Positions 41,701 through 50,948 of a stretch of DNA of 64,000 nt are shown here, piece after piece; the first letter of the stretch is position 1, and the number at the start of each line of letters is the position of its first letter. The notes beneath the pieces are model-generated. The model did no database searches, was not told the DNA's origin, and worked only from the letters and a program-made list of their open reading frames with translations. Both the position numbers and the translations under genes were made by a program. The DNA is from Pseudomonas sp. GL-B-19 (GTDB lineage: Bacteria; Pseudomonadota; Gammaproteobacteria; Pseudomonadales; Pseudomonadaceae): positions 1 through 64,000 of the forward strand of contig NZ_JAHBDK010000016.1 of NCBI RefSeq assembly GCF_019956415.1. Reading direction: 5' to 3'.

Positions 41701-43976
41701 TCGATGCCGCCATGGACATTCTTCCGGGCGCTTCCGTCGGTGCCAGGACAGTGAAGGGCGCTCGCTCACTGACGCGTATTCGTCAACTCGGTGCATTGGG
41801 TAAAAACGCCGGGGCGTTGCAATCGCCGTCGAAACGCCGGGCCCGGCATGCTGTCCAGCGCTTCGCCGGGTACGAATACGAAAAACCGATTTCCCTGGCC
41901 GGCCTGGAACCGGCTACCCATGGGATTGACCGCAATGTCTACCGGCATCCCGACGGTGACTTTATCGTTCGCCAGGGACGCATCTACCAAATTGAACGCA
42001 GCAGCGACTCACGCAACTGGCGACTTTTCGGTACTTCACAAAAAACCTACAAGCAACCGGTCGGCCTCGATGAGGCGGGCCATTGGGACACTTACTTCGG
42101 TGTCTACGGGGTGACCTTCGAGGGCGGCGGGCTGGGTGGCGGTGGTGTGCTCGGGCACTTGGCAGACGGCCTTGACCCGCTCTGGCCGGCCGCCATTCGC
42201 GAACGCCTGCCGCGCTGGTGGACCGACCAGACCTTGCGCCGCCAGCAAGCGCTGACCGAAGCCGCCGATGCCATGGCCCCGCTGATCGACGCCCAGATCA
42301 CGCGGACCACCGCCCTGATGGAAACGTACAACACCAGCCCCGAAAACCTTCGTCCGGCGCTGACACCGGCACTGGAAGCGGCGTGCATCAAGGACATGGA
42401 ACTGGGCAGCAAGCATTACCAAACGCTGGCTGATCTGCTCCCCATGACGCGCGGCAACAAAGTACGCGTGCTCAAGGAAATACAAAGTAATGACGCCTTG
42501 TTAGTGGCTGATCGGGCCAAACAACGGGTGGTCCTGGCCAGTCAACGGGCACTGGCCCTGACGGACAGGATCGACGATCTTCTGGACCAGTTGGACGCAC
42601 TGCCTGCCGAGGCACTGGGCGAGCGTTTGCGTATTCTGGAGGACGTCAGAAAGCTGCGCCTGGAGAATATGCGCGAGTTCGACGCGATCGATGCCCACAT
42701 GCGCGACCTCAACCTGTGGTACCCGCGCATTACTGACAAACCGACCAAAACAGTCTTGAGCCGCGCCTTCGTGGACTTGAACGCGAAGCTCAACGAGGCC
42801 AATCAGCTGTACTTGAAAACGAGTCACCTGCTGGAGATCGTCAAACGCTACGACAGCACCAACGATGTTTCCTGGTTCTACCTGCAAGCACGGGCACAAT
42901 CGCTTCGGATCAAAGTCGATCGCGCCTTGTTCACCCAACACAGCCTGCCGGAAGTGAGCGCCACCCGCGCCCAGCGCAATCGAATACTGCAGGAGTGCCT
43001 CGATCTCTACGGGGAATTTCGCCGCAACATGAATGCCTGGACCGCCAGCTATCCCCAGCACTTTCATCTGGAGGCCGTGGGGCCACTGCTGGAGGGTATC
43101 GAGAAAATCGCCGAACGGGCACGCAAGGCTATCGATCAGCCAGCGCCAGCGTCCACGGCCGGGCAACGCGGCAAAAAAGTGTTCACCACCGAAGACGATC
43201 AATTGCTGATCGGGGAGGAACGCAGGGAACCGACGACCCAAAAACGCCAATACTCACTGACGGGACATCGCGGTTTCGAAGAGGTTTGGGAACAAGGCTC
43301 AAATGGCAAGTTTCGCCTTCTAAATCCTCAGGAACAGGGCTCTCACCCCATTCACCAAGACCTTGGAGCGTTAACGGCCGATGCCCGTAGCCGACTCGGT
43401 GCTCAGGCGGCGTACAAAACCCGCGTCGAGGCCTATGCCCGACAGGACATGCTGCCCGTTGATCTGGAACACATGATGTTCAGCGAGGCCGCAGAACTCG
43501 GCCGGCGAGCCCTGGAGATCGAAGATCTTCAACCCGGTCACGCGCTCATCCAGCAGCTACGTGACAAAGCCACCGAACTGACCCATACCGCACGGGTGCT
43601 GCGTATCGAGTACTCGATGAACAGTCGAAACCCGACCGATGGAATGCTGGATTACCTCATGCAGCAAAATTCCGGGGAGCGGAAAATCGTCGATATCCAT
43701 AAGCAAAAGCCGATGGAAAACCTGGGTAAACGGCCGGACGGACGAACCGACTACCTGCAGGAATACGAGGTACGAGACCTGACGCAAACACCGCCCAAGG
43801 TGATGTGGTATGCCCATTTTCACTACGCCAGGGCAGCACCTGCATTTGCAGAGTTCGAAAAGGCCCATCTGAAACTGCCAGAGCACCGGTTTCTGACGCA
43901 CGCTGAAAATGCCGACCTTCCATACGCCGACATCGGCAAGAAATCCGTAGCGCTTAAACATTTCAACCCGGCTTAG
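38769..43976 (+). CDS. Very large toxin-like protein (dermonecrotic-toxin-type, DUF6543-related)
   Basis: A 1735-residue protein without signal peptide. The N-terminal ~900 residues are mostly soluble and helical, with a segment (EPSLNERWNAYWDARAPGAP, residues 60-80) that I associate with Pseudomonas proteins named dermonecrotic toxin domain-containing. Residues ~924-985 hold paired hydrophobic stretches (IKMALGMVPFVGAGVALYDAW and ESVLLSLIDAAMDILPG), as in toxins that insert into membranes. A helical, possibly coiled-coil region follows (~1240-1330). The last ~150 residues (GERKIVDIHKQKP...WYAHFHYARAAPAF) look like a separate C-terminal domain, a candidate effector. No secretion or immunity gene is adjacent. 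The family call is by recall; the toxic role is inference. Confidence 0.6.
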   Translation: MNESVFSTLPVSPPIVMTAHPPLKNNPDESLLLSASARWRECSQGLQALFAAAPLKGHRPEPSLNERWNAYWDARAPGAPVSRRERVGQLYRCHFEACAQVAFARRTLTTEQLQPLLLVLAPPVSGLRLDDQPIHTEQLTLVLSDSGTLKLPAAWVIRVGDRQPAAQWLYLPGRPVPIQFFNQRRDMEDWLSRQSLVPQGLPDDDVRFEYTAKAQPLTFGITELLLRPQYANAVVFASPPELEIPLPDNPAEDEDEQPLFDNLFADIPWPQRQASLNRQRDALEALLGDELDSERQQSFKVAMQALETAEHAADTAASALLYRSRVLDFATINREFSALYQAHKDGLRAEAQLQLALKQLDSDEFSLIKAVLDTPLAADRDATIIAANLTLSMTGPDGGITTQALNGPFVITRDTPSPHSLLLYWPGLGGGLQRFANRTELEQQLFKIQDQDRVLALQLKKIVTDPLHDSLDKQTSHFEEQAAHLRQHADPLETLRKQTLATLQVPMPAARNLAFAHLLEQSRSAKLFSLLPDWLVTLSASERAELKGLVEAYLLAMRRSHAQLEIALPPRDDFTRQHVQARLRKDFALNGHFAVQLDLPDAVTLQKQLSGGAAPGTPQKLVAVPSATRSKISLEALAQLNIDNTPAMQLEPLSLRLGFMRLEVTASDETERRALASGITLPWLRKVLPELDLPQAYENLIRDAFMGSASETAFIKEHRRECLIEPWRLMLQLQGTCARLQKQINQNEWQVLSIAITADTPPAWNVAGKRIVLRPAYLSAGGKDTPNEGPTTLSGVTFVEEQVSGVTLLYLPDSPDGQFLRRYDNLEVARRALFNLCLRSEMVSYLAGRALIGNVRAHASRINQAVLKHFDAMIGVGVPWPKTTSLSSHLLDAHMGRLIEAHRGTSRSNDALYQERYALNGPRAFNYIKMALGMVPFVGAGVALYDAWNSANHAVAALLRGDVGDGLTEIESVLLSLIDAAMDILPGASVGARTVKGARSLTRIRQLGALGKNAGALQSPSKRRARHAVQRFAGYEYEKPISLAGLEPATHGIDRNVYRHPDGDFIVRQGRIYQIERSSDSRNWRLFGTSQKTYKQPVGLDEAGHWDTYFGVYGVTFEGGGLGGGGVLGHLADGLDPLWPAAIRERLPRWWTDQTLRRQQALTEAADAMAPLIDAQITRTTALMETYNTSPENLRPALTPALEAACIKDMELGSKHYQTLADLLPMTRGNKVRVLKEIQSNDALLVADRAKQRVVLASQRALALTDRIDDLLDQLDALPAEALGERLRILEDVRKLRLENMREFDAIDAHMRDLNLWYPRITDKPTKTVLSRAFVDLNAKLNEANQLYLKTSHLLEIVKRYDSTNDVSWFYLQARAQSLRIKVDRALFTQHSLPEVSATRAQRNRILQECLDLYGEFRRNMNAWTASYPQHFHLEAVGPLLEGIEKIAERARKAIDQPAPASTAGQRGKKVFTTEDDQLLIGEERREPTTQKRQYSLTGHRGFEEVWEQGSNGKFRLLNPQEQGSHPIHQDLGALTADARSRLGAQAAYKTRVEAYARQDMLPVDLEHMMFSEAAELGRRALEIEDLQPGHALIQQLRDKATELTHTARVLRIEYSMNSRNPTDGMLDYLMQQNSGERKIVDIHKQKPMENLGKRPDGRTDYLQEYEVRDLTQTPPKVMWYAHFHYARAAPAFAEFEKAHLKLPEHRFLTHAENADLPYADIGKKSVALKHFNPA

Positions 43977-43985
43977 AACGTAAAA

Positions 43986-44008
43986 CGGGAGCGGTTTTTC
44001 CGCTCCCG
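43986..44008 (-). terminator. Hairpin terminator between toxin-like gene and metE
   Basis: Perfect 9-bp stem CGGGAGCGG / CCGCTCCCG with a 5-nt loop. On the minus strand it is followed by GTTTTAC, so it mainly serves metE. Confidence 0.75.
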
Positions 44009-44019
44009 CTTCAGGCACC

Positions 44020-46332
44020 CTATGCCAGCTGACTACGCAACTGCCGTGCTGCCGCCACCATATTCACCAACGCCGCTTCAGTCTCCGGCCACGCCCGGGT
44101 TTTCAATCCGCAATCGGGGTTCACCCACAAGCGCTCGGCCGGAATCCGCTTCACGGCTTTGCTCATCAGCTTGACCATCTCGCCCGTGTCCGGCACCCGT
44201 GGCGAGTGGATGTCGTAGACCCCCGGCCCAATGTCATTCGGGTAGTCGAACGCTTCAAAGGCCTCCAGCAATTCCATGTCCGAGCGCGAGGTTTCGATGG
44301 TGATGACGTCGGCATCCATGGCCGCGATGGACTCGATCACGTCGTTGAATTCGCTGTAGCACATGTGGGTGTGGATCTGGGTTTCGTCACGCACACCGCT
44401 GGCGCTCAAGCGGAAAGCTTCCACCGCCCAGTCCAGATACTCCTGCCATTGCGCCCGGCGCAGTGGCAAGCCTTCACGGAACGCGGCTTCGTCAATCTGG
44501 ACGATTTTGATGCCCGCATTTTCGAGGTCGACCACTTCGTCACGCAGGGCCAGCGCCAATTGTTGCGCCTGGATTTTGCGCGACACGTCTTCGCGCGGGA
44601 ACGACCACATCAGCATGGTCACGGGACCGGTGAGCATGCCTTTCATGACCTTGTCGGTCTGGCCCTGTGCATACGTGATCCAGTCGACGGTCATCGCCTT
44701 CGGACGGCTGAGGTCGCCGTAGACAATCGCCGGTTTGACGCAGCGCGAACCGTAGCTCTGCACCCAGCCAAAACGGGTGAACAAGTACCCATCCAACTGT
44801 TCGGCGAAGTATTCGACCATGTCATTGCGTTCGGCTTCGCCGTGCACCAGCACGTCCAGTCCCAGGCGTTCCTGTATTTGCACGGCGTGGCGGATTTCGC
44901 TGTGCATGGCGTCGGTGTAATCGTTGGCCGACAGCTTGCCTTGCTTGAACGCCTGACGCGCCAGTCGGATCGAACCAGTCTGCGGGAATGAGCCGATGGT
45001 GGTGGTCGGGAACGCCGGCAGTTTCAAGCGTGCACGCTGTTGCTCGATGCGCTGGGCAAACGGCGAACGGCGTTGGCTGTCCGCGGCGCCGATGGCGGCA
45101 AGACGCGCCTGCACATCGGCTTTGTGGATGCGCGGTGACTCGGCGCGGCTGGCCTGAATCGCCCGACTCTCGGCCAGTGCGGCTTGCACTTTGGGTGATT
45201 GTGGATCGTTGAGGGCATCGCGCAACACAGCGATTTCGCCACACTTCTGCACAGCAAACGCCAGCCAGCTTTTCAGTTCAGGATCGAGTTTGTCTTCGCG
45301 CTCCAGGTCCACCGGGCTGTGCAAGAGCGAGCAGGAACTGCTGACCCACAGGTTGTCGCCGAAGCGTTCCTGGGCCGGTTGCAGTTGCGCGAGCACTTGC
45401 TCCAGTTCACAGCGCCAGACGTTACGGCCATTGACCAGACCGACCGAGAGAATCTTGTAGGTCGGCAGACGATCCAGCACCTGGCCGAGTTGATCCGGCG
45501 CGCGTACGGCATCGATGTGCAAGCCTTGCACCGGCAAGCCGACGGCCAGGCCGAGGTTGTCTTCCAGGCCGCTGAAGTAGGTCGCCACCAGTTTTTTCAG
45601 CGGCGAATATTGAAGGATGTGATAGGCCCGTTCGAACGCATTTTTCCAGGCTTGCGGCAGGTCGAGGGTCAGGATCGGTTCGTCGATCTGCACCCATTCC
45701 ACGCCTTGAGCGGCAAGGCGCGTGAGGATTTCGTTGTACACCGGCAGCAGGCGCTCCAGCAGGTCGAGTTTGTCGAAGTCGTTGCCTTTCGCCTTGCCCA
45801 GCCACAGGTAAGTCAGCGGGCCGATGATCACCGGTTTGACGTTATGGCCGAGGGCCTTGGCTTCATCGACTTCGTCGAACAGCTGTTGCCAGCTCAGTTT
45901 GAACGGTTGGTCTGCGGTGAATTCCGGGACCAGGTAGTGGTAGTTGGTGTCGAACCACTTGGTCAGTTCCTGGGCGTATTGCGCTTTGCCGTGTTCGCCG
46001 CCGCAGCAGGTCGCGGTAGCGCCTCGGGCCATGGCAAACAACGTGTCGAGGGTCGGCAGGCCGTTGGCATTTTTGGCGCTGTCGAAACGCTCGGGGATCA
46101 CGCCGAAGGTCAGGGAGTGGGTCAGCACCTGGTCGTACCAGGCGAAGTCGCCGACCGGCAGCAGATCGATGCCGGCGTCTTTCTGCAATTGCCAGTGGGC
46201 GGCGCGCAATTGGCGGCCGACGCTGTGCAGCGCGTCCTGATCGAGGTCGCCCTTCCAGTAGGCTTCGAGGGCTTTTTTCAGTTCGCGGTCTGCGCCGATG
46301 CGTGGGAAACCAAGTGTGTGGGCCAGCGCCAT
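44020..46332 (-). CDS. metE: Cobalamin-independent methionine synthase
   Basis: Transfers the methyl group of methyl-tetrahydropteroyl-triglutamate to homocysteine. 770 residues, normal length. The N-terminal half begins [19 protein letters not shown]; the catalytic half shows the zinc ligands in THMCYSEF (His, Cys), the conserved [14 protein letters not shown] segment and the last Cys in [11 protein letters not shown]. Divergent from metR, its activator, with a MetR-type site in between. No cobalamin riboswitch is visible in the short upstream gap. Confidence 0.98.
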   Translation of the reverse strand: MALAHTLGFPRIGADRELKKALEAYWKGDLDQDALHSVGRQLRAAHWQLQKDAGIDLLPVGDFAWYDQVLTHSLTFGVIPERFDSAKNANGLPTLDTLFAMARGATATCCGGEHGKAQYAQELTKWFDTNYHYLVPEFTADQPFKLSWQQLFDEVDEAKALGHNVKPVIIGPLTYLWLGKAKGNDFDKLDLLERLLPVYNEILTRLAAQGVEWVQIDEPILTLDLPQAWKNAFERAYHILQYSPLKKLVATYFSGLEDNLGLAVGLPVQGLHIDAVRAPDQLGQVLDRLPTYKILSVGLVNGRNVWRCELEQVLAQLQPAQERFGDNLWVSSSCSLLHSPVDLEREDKLDPELKSWLAFAVQKCGEIAVLRDALNDPQSPKVQAALAESRAIQASRAESPRIHKADVQARLAAIGAADSQRRSPFAQRIEQQRARLKLPAFPTTTIGSFPQTGSIRLARQAFKQGKLSANDYTDAMHSEIRHAVQIQERLGLDVLVHGEAERNDMVEYFAEQLDGYLFTRFGWVQSYGSRCVKPAIVYGDLSRPKAMTVDWITYAQGQTDKVMKGMLTGPVTMLMWSFPREDVSRKIQAQQLALALRDEVVDLENAGIKIVQIDEAAFREGLPLRRAQWQEYLDWAVEAFRLSASGVRDETQIHTHMCYSEFNDVIESIAAMDADVITIETSRSDMELLEAFEAFDYPNDIGPGVYDIHSPRVPDTGEMVKLMSKAVKRIPAERLWVNPDCGLKTRAWPETEAALVNMVAAARQLRSQLA

Positions 46333-46395
46333 GATGAGTTCTCTCTATAAAAGATGCTGTAAAACATGGCGCTATTGTCGACAGCCAACCCATCA

Positions 46396-46408
46396 TGAGA
46401 CAAACTCA
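46396..46408. promoter_or_regulatory. MetR-type operator between metE and metR
   Basis: TGAG ACAAA CTCA is a perfect dyad close to the MetR consensus TGAA-N5-TTCA, 64 bases from the metE start. Confidence 0.55.
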
Positions 46409-46451
46409 ACCTTTTCGTGTTGATCACAAGTTTTACTCATGGAGCCATCCG

Positions 46452-47369
46452 GTGCTTGAAATCCGTCACCTCAAGACCCTGCACGCCTTGCGCGAAGCCG
46501 ACAGCCTGGTCGACGCCGCCGATCGTCTGCACCTGACGCAATCGGCCCTGTCTCACCAGTTCAAGGAACTGGAGGAACGCATGGGCATGCCACTGTTCGT
46601 GCGCAAGACTAAACCGGTGCGCTTCACCAGTGCCGGTTTGCGCCTGCTGCAACTGGCCGACGCCACCCTGCCGCTGCTGCGCGGCGCCGAGCGCGATATC
46701 GCGCGGTTGGCGGGCGGTACGGCCGGACGCTTGCACATGGCGATCGAGTGCCACAGTTGCTTCCAGTGGCTGATGCCGACCATCGACCAGTTCCGCGATG
46801 CCTGGCCGGAAGTCGAACTCGACCTGGCCTCCGGTTTTTCCTTTGCGCCACTGCCGGCGCTGGCCCGTGGCGATCTGGATCTGGTGGTGACCTCTGATCC
46901 GCTGGAAATCGCCGGGATCACCTACGTGCCGCTGTTCACCTATGAAGCCATGCTGGCGGTGGCCAACCAGCACCGGTTGGCGAGCAAGGCGTACATCGTG
47001 CCGGAAGACTTGCTCACGGAAACCTTGATCACCTACCCGGTGGAACGTGATCGGCTAGACATCTTCACCCGCTTCCTGGAACCGGCCGATATCGAACCGG
47101 CGCAGGTTCGCACCTCGGAGCTGACGGTGATGATGATGCAACTGGTGGCCAGCGGTCGCGGCGTGTGCGGCATGCCGCATTGGGCGCTGCATGAATACAG
47201 CTCGCGGGGTTACGTGAAGGCCAAGCGGCTGGGCGAGAAAGGTTTGTTTGCGACGCTGTACGCGGGGATTCGCGCGGACATGCTGGATGCGCCGTATATG
47301 CGCGATTTTTTGCTGACGGCGAAAGACACGTCGTTCTCGACACTGGATGGCGTCAGCGCAGTCCGCTAG
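46452..47369 (+). CDS. metR: LysR-family activator of metE
   Basis: A 305-residue LysR regulator that senses homocysteine. The N-terminal helix-turn-helix (HLKTLHALREADSLVDAADRLHLTQSALSHQFKELE) and RKTKPVRFT are very close to E. coli MetR. I chose GTG 46452 (MLEIRHLKTL) because GGAG lies seven bases upstream, the start matches E. coli MetR, and the alternative ATG at 46395 would put the MetR site inside the gene and add 19 residues. Divergent from metE. Confidence 0.94.
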   Translation: MLEIRHLKTLHALREADSLVDAADRLHLTQSALSHQFKELEERMGMPLFVRKTKPVRFTSAGLRLLQLADATLPLLRGAERDIARLAGGTAGRLHMAIECHSCFQWLMPTIDQFRDAWPEVELDLASGFSFAPLPALARGDLDLVVTSDPLEIAGITYVPLFTYEAMLAVANQHRLASKAYIVPEDLLTETLITYPVERDRLDIFTRFLEPADIEPAQVRTSELTVMMMQLVASGRGVCGMPHWALHEYSSRGYVKAKRLGEKGLFATLYAGIRADMLDAPYMRDFLLTAKDTSFSTLDGVSAVR

Positions 47370-47378
47370 GAACACAGT

Positions 47379-47415
47379 CCCCTGTAGGAGCGGCGGTGCG
47401 GCGATCCTACAGGGG
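47379..47415. repeat. Shortened REP palindrome after metR
   Basis: CCCCTGTAGGA and TCCTACAGGGG flank 15 bases. It looks like a collapsed REPIN and may act as a terminator between the convergent metR and GNAT genes. Confidence 0.65.
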
Positions 47416-47427
47416 ATAGCGGTGGGT

Positions 47428-47925
47428 TTAGATTTCTCGCCACATATGGATTTTGTCGAAGTAGTCTTCGCCCACCCGCACCGCCAGTGGTTCCAGGCCG
47501 AACTGAATGAAGCCGCAGCGCTGGTACAGGTTGAATGCTGCCTCGTTGCCGGCAGTAACAGTCAGTTGAATGACCTTCAGCGCCGGATGATTGCGCGCCT
47601 CGGCCAACACCGCTTGCACCAACTCATGCCCCAACCCGCGCTGGCGAACCGTGCCCGACACGTACAGGCCAAACAGCCTCGCCTTGTGCCGGGCCTTTTC
47701 TCGCGGTTCGAATGCCAACCCGACAATGCCCGCCAGCCGGCCTTCTTCAAACGCCCCAAACACCGCATCCAGCTTGCTGGTCAGGCGCTTTTCCCACCAA
47801 CTCAGCGGCATTGCAGCGCGTTCTCGCACACTTGAAGTAAAAGCCTGCGGATGCAAGTCGTAGGCTTCGAGCATCAATTCCCGGTAAGCCAGGGCATGAC
47901 TGGCATCGAGCCGTTCAATCCACAT
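47428..47925 (-). CDS. GNAT-family N-acetyltransferase
   Basis: A 165-residue acetyltransferase with the acetyl-CoA loop VRQRGLGHELV and the C-terminal NEAAFNLYQRCGFIQFG motif. Substrate unknown. Of two starts, ATG 47925 has AGGA ten bases upstream; a GTG at 47931 overlaps the stop of the LysE-type gene. Coupled to that exporter gene, which may hint at an amino-compound substrate, but this is speculative. Confidence 0.88.
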   Translation of the reverse strand: MWIERLDASHALAYRELMLEAYDLHPQAFTSSVRERAAMPLSWWEKRLTSKLDAVFGAFEEGRLAGIVGLAFEPREKARHKARLFGLYVSGTVRQRGLGHELVQAVLAEARNHPALKVIQLTVTAGNEAAFNLYQRCGFIQFGLEPLAVRVGEDYFDKIHMWREI

Positions 47926-47927
47926 GT

Positions 47928-48566
47928 TCACACCATCCTGCGTTGCTCAAGCATCAGCCGCACCGCCAGTGCCGCCAACACAAAACTCATGAAATAACGC
48001 TGCACCGCCAGCCAGGCCGGGTTGTTGACGAACCACGAGGCGATGCCCGCCGCGAACAACGCGATCAGCAGATTGACGCAGAAGCTGACACTGATCTGCG
48101 TCAGGCCAAGGATGAGGCTTTGGCTGAATACCGAGCCGTGTTCAGGGTTGATGAACTGCGGAAACACCGACAGGTAAAACACCGCAATCTTGGGGTTCAA
48201 CGCACTGGTGAGAAACCCCATGGTGATCAGTTTGCGCGACGAGTCCGGCGGCAACTGCTGCGCCTCGAACGGTGAACGCGCACCGGGCTTGACCGCCTGC
48301 CAGGCCAGCCACACCAGGTACAACGCCCCGGCCCATTTCAAGACTTCATAGGCCATCGGCACCGCCAGGAACACTGCGGTCAAACCGGCAGCGGCGGCGA
48401 ACAAATGGACAAAGAACCCCGCGACCACGCCCAGCAATGACGTCACGCCGGCCTTGCGCCCCTGACAGATTGAACGGGAGATCAGGTAGATCATGTTCGG
48501 CCCCGGCGTCAGCACCATCAGCAACGCGGCGGCGGCGAAAATCAGCAGGTCTTGAAGCGGAATCAT
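47928..48566 (-). CDS. LysE/RhtB-family amino acid exporter
   Basis: A 212-residue inner-membrane exporter with about six helices. The family motif TPGPNMIYLISRSICQGRKAG is at the N-terminus and SALNPKIAVFYLSVFPQF in the middle. Members export homoserine, threonine, lysine or similar. Starts at ATG 48566 (MIPLQDLL). Its end overlaps the GNAT gene, so the two form an operon with possible resistance or detoxification roles. Confidence 0.9.
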   Translation of the reverse strand: MIPLQDLLIFAAAALLMVLTPGPNMIYLISRSICQGRKAGVTSLLGVVAGFFVHLFAAAAGLTAVFLAVPMAYEVLKWAGALYLVWLAWQAVKPGARSPFEAQQLPPDSSRKLITMGFLTSALNPKIAVFYLSVFPQFINPEHGSVFSQSLILGLTQISVSFCVNLLIALFAAGIASWFVNNPAWLAVQRYFMSFVLAALAVRLMLEQRRMV

Positions 48567-48590
48567 GGGCAATCCTTCGTCCGGTAATGA

Positions 48591-49025
48591 TTAGGCAGGC
48601 TCGGTCAGCGATGCTCGATAAAACGGCAGGATCAGGTCCCGTGTCAATGGCGCCAGCGTAACATCGCCATCGGTGACCGGGTCGATCCAGATCACTTCTT
48701 CGATCTCCGCCGCCGGGGTAACGTCGGCATCGATAGTCAGCAAAAACAGTTCGGCGTGTACGACAAATCCCGGCTCGTTGGCGGCCGGTGCCGAGAATTG
48801 CCCGAGGTAGCTGGCGTGCGCAGGATCGATGATCAGACCCAGCTCTTCTTCCAGCTCTCGGGCCAGCGCGTGTACCGGTTGTTCATGGGCTTCGATCTTG
48901 CCGCCCGGCTGCATGAAGGCTTGAGTGCCGCGCTTGCGCACCAGCAATGTGCGGCCGTCGGGACCGATCAACAGGGCGGCGGCGATGCGGATGAGGCGTG
49001 GCGAATCAGCGGATGGATGAGTCAT
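48591..49025 (-). CDS. NUDIX hydrolase
   Basis: A 144-residue pyrophosphohydrolase. The Nudix box is GGKIEAHEQPVHALARELEEELGL (G-x5-E-x7-REVEEELG form). Length and the LLVRKRGTQAFMQPGGK lead-in suggest a nucleotide-cleaning or 8-oxo-dGTPase-like enzyme. Substrate not predictable. Lies upstream of the LysE-type gene, same strand, 24 bases away. Confidence 0.92.
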   Translation of the reverse strand: MTHPSADSPRLIRIAAALLIGPDGRTLLVRKRGTQAFMQPGGKIEAHEQPVHALARELEEELGLIIDPAHASYLGQFSAPAANEPGFVVHAELFLLTIDADVTPAAEIEEVIWIDPVTDGDVTLAPLTRDLILPFYRASLTEPA

Positions 49026-49240
49026 GGATCGGAATGGGCCTTGGGTGAAAGCTGCAAGGATCCCATGCTCGCTGGGTGCTCGTCATCCGACGAACACTAC
49101 AAGTTCTGACACTCGAATCGCTTGAACAAGAGGATCTATCCACGCACTAGCTCGGAAATTTCCCACGCGGGGTTTTGGTAGCGTGTTCGGCAGCTATTCA
49201 GCCGTCATTCGCCTACCTCGCCTCGCAAGGAACATGTTGC

Positions 49241-49711
49241 ATGTCCGATATCTCGACGCTCAAAAAACAGAACAATCTCAAGACGTTTCATCTCATTCTG
49301 TTAACGGTGGTGACGATGGGATTGTATTCAAATATCTGGATGTATAAGACCGCCGCGGCGGTTGAGGTCGTCACTCGTATCAAGACCATGACCACAACGT
49401 TCCTGATTGTGTATCTGGGCATGTGCGGTATCGGCGGGCTGTTCAGCCTCATTCCTCATTTGGCGTTTATATTTTTGGGTATCTTGCTAACTGTAGTTGC
49501 CTGGTTTGTCTCTGTTGCATGGTGCTTTCGCGTACGTCGAGCGCTCAGGGCTTACGCCTTGACTGAACACAACTTCGAATTACGCATGAATCGTGTCTAC
49601 TCCGTACTGTTCACCTTTTACCACGTCAACTACTGCATTAACGCCCTCCCTCGGGACAAGCAAAAACACCAAGAAAAAAAGCCACCGACATCCCACTCCG
49701 TTCAAGCCTGA
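49241..49711 (+). CDS. DUF4234-like membrane protein
   Basis: A 156-residue protein with three or more membrane helices. The N-terminus LKTFHLILLTVVTMGLYSNIWMYKTA resembles the DUF4234 family. Helices IVYLGMCGIGGLFSLIPHLAFIF and ILLTVVAWFVSVAWCF follow. Starts at ATG 49241 with AAGGA eight bases upstream. Lower GC than its neighbours. The stop overlaps the end of a permease fragment on the other strand. Function unknown. Confidence 0.75.
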   Translation: MSDISTLKKQNNLKTFHLILLTVVTMGLYSNIWMYKTAAAVEVVTRIKTMTTTFLIVYLGMCGIGGLFSLIPHLAFIFLGILLTVVAWFVSVAWCFRVRRALRAYALTEHNFELRMNRVYSVLFTFYHVNYCINALPRDKQKHQEKKPPTSHSVQA

Positions 49712-49960
49712 AACAAAAAAGGGCAGGTAACCGTGAAATCCGCCACCAAGCCGATGAACGGGAACACCAGGAGCAACACCAGTTCACGCGGGACTTTTTT
49801 CTCGCCGCCGATCCAGTAGTGAAAGATCATCGACAGGTTGACCAGGCTGAAGGCGAGGAACGCGCCGAAGCGTTCGTGCAAGGTGCCGAAAAACGATTTC
49901 GGCGGCACGCCGTCGCGGCCCATGGCGAACAGCAGACGCGAACCGCTGGGGTAACCCGAT
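49702..49960 (-). pseudogene. Remnant of an APC-family amino acid permease
   Basis: The frame keeps GSRLLFAMGRDGVPPKSFFGTLHERFG, typical of the middle of APC amino acid permeases. It then jumps straight to AFLAFSLVNLSMIFHYWIGG near the C-terminus, as if the intervening helices were deleted. Everything before residue ~35 of the readable frame is unrelated, so the first two-thirds of the gene are gone. Ends in TGA inside the stop region of the DUF4234 gene. Non-functional. Confidence 0.75.
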
Positions 49961-49972
49961 AGGGGTAGAGGC

Positions 49973-50772
49973 ATGACACTTTCGCGGGACGACATCGCTT
50001 GGCACCGCTCGGTCGGGCAACTGATCGACGCCCTGGACAAGCCAAATTTCTGGACGCAGCTGGTGCGCCTGCTGGATCAGTATGTGACCTTCGACAGCTG
50101 GTGGCCCTGCTTTTCAGTGCCGACCAGCACCCGCAAGTGTTCGCCGAATGCCCGGGCGAGGACGGCAACCCGGATCAGCTGTTTCAGGACTACCTGCGCG
50201 GTTTGTATCTGTTGGACCCGTTCTACATCGCGTGCCGCGAGCAATCGCGCACCGGCCTCTATCGCCTGTCGGAAGTGGCGCCGGAACACTTCGAGCTGAC
50301 CGAGTATTACCAGCGCTACTTTCGTCTGGATGTGGTCGCCGATGAAATCCAGTTCAATTGCCAGCTCGAAGGCGACCGCACGCTCTGCCTGTCGCTGGGC
50401 AGCAAGCAGCGGTTCAGTGGCCAGCAGATTGCCTTGTTGTCGCTGATCCAGCCGTGGGTGCTGGGCCTGTTGCGCCAACGCCTGCCCAATGAAATCAACG
50501 AAGTCGTGGCCCTGGCGCCATCGCCACCGCAGCCTGACTGGCGCGTGCAGTTGGAAGCGTCGGTGCAACAACTCAAAGGCGCGCAACTGACCGCCCGGGA
50601 ACTGGACGTCGGGCGATTGATGCTCAGCGGTTGCTCCAGCAAAGAAATCGCCCGTAAGCTGGAAATCTCCGTGGAAAACGTGAAAGTCCATAAGAAACAC
50701 ATGTACAGCAAGCTGGGGATCAAATCCCAGTCCGAGCTGTTTTCGATTTTTCTGCAGGCGCAGAATGCCTGA
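49973..50772 (+). pseudogene. LuxR-family transcriptional regulator, frameshifted
   Basis: The gene starts at ATG 49973 (MTLSRDDIAWHRSV, with LVRLLDQYVTFDSW) and the rest of a normal regulator continues in another frame from 50101 (VALLFSADQHPQVF to the end). It ends with a LuxR-type helix-turn-helix (LTARELDVGRLMLSGCSSKEIARKLEISVENVKVHKKHMYSKLG). One G is missing at about 50100 (CTGGTGGCC where CTGGGTGGCC would restore the frame). No slippery heptamer is present, so programmed shifting is unlikely. It may be a real lesion or a sequencing error. Confidence 0.8.
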
Positions 50773-50794
50773 CTACAACGCGGATTGCTTTTTA

Positions 50795-50886
50795 CTGTGG
50801 GAGTGAGCCTGCTCGCGATGGCGGTCTTTCATTCAGCATTGATGTCGACTGAACAACCGCAATCGCGAGTAGGCTCACTCCCACAG
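50795..50886. repeat. REPIN, GTGGGAGTGAGC variant
   Basis: Arms CTGTGGGAGTGAGCCTGCTC / GAGTAGGCTCACTCCCACAG; same sub-family as 37425. Confidence 0.87.
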
Positions 50887-50948
50887 GGATCTCTGTGTCC
50901 ATGCACCTGCTGTGTTGAAATTATTGAGTCCGAACCCAAGGAAACCGT

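Noticed and set aside
50090..50110. Programmed -1 frameshift in the LuxR gene
   Set aside because: No X-XXY-YYZ slippery sequence or downstream pseudoknot is visible; a lost G explains it more simply.
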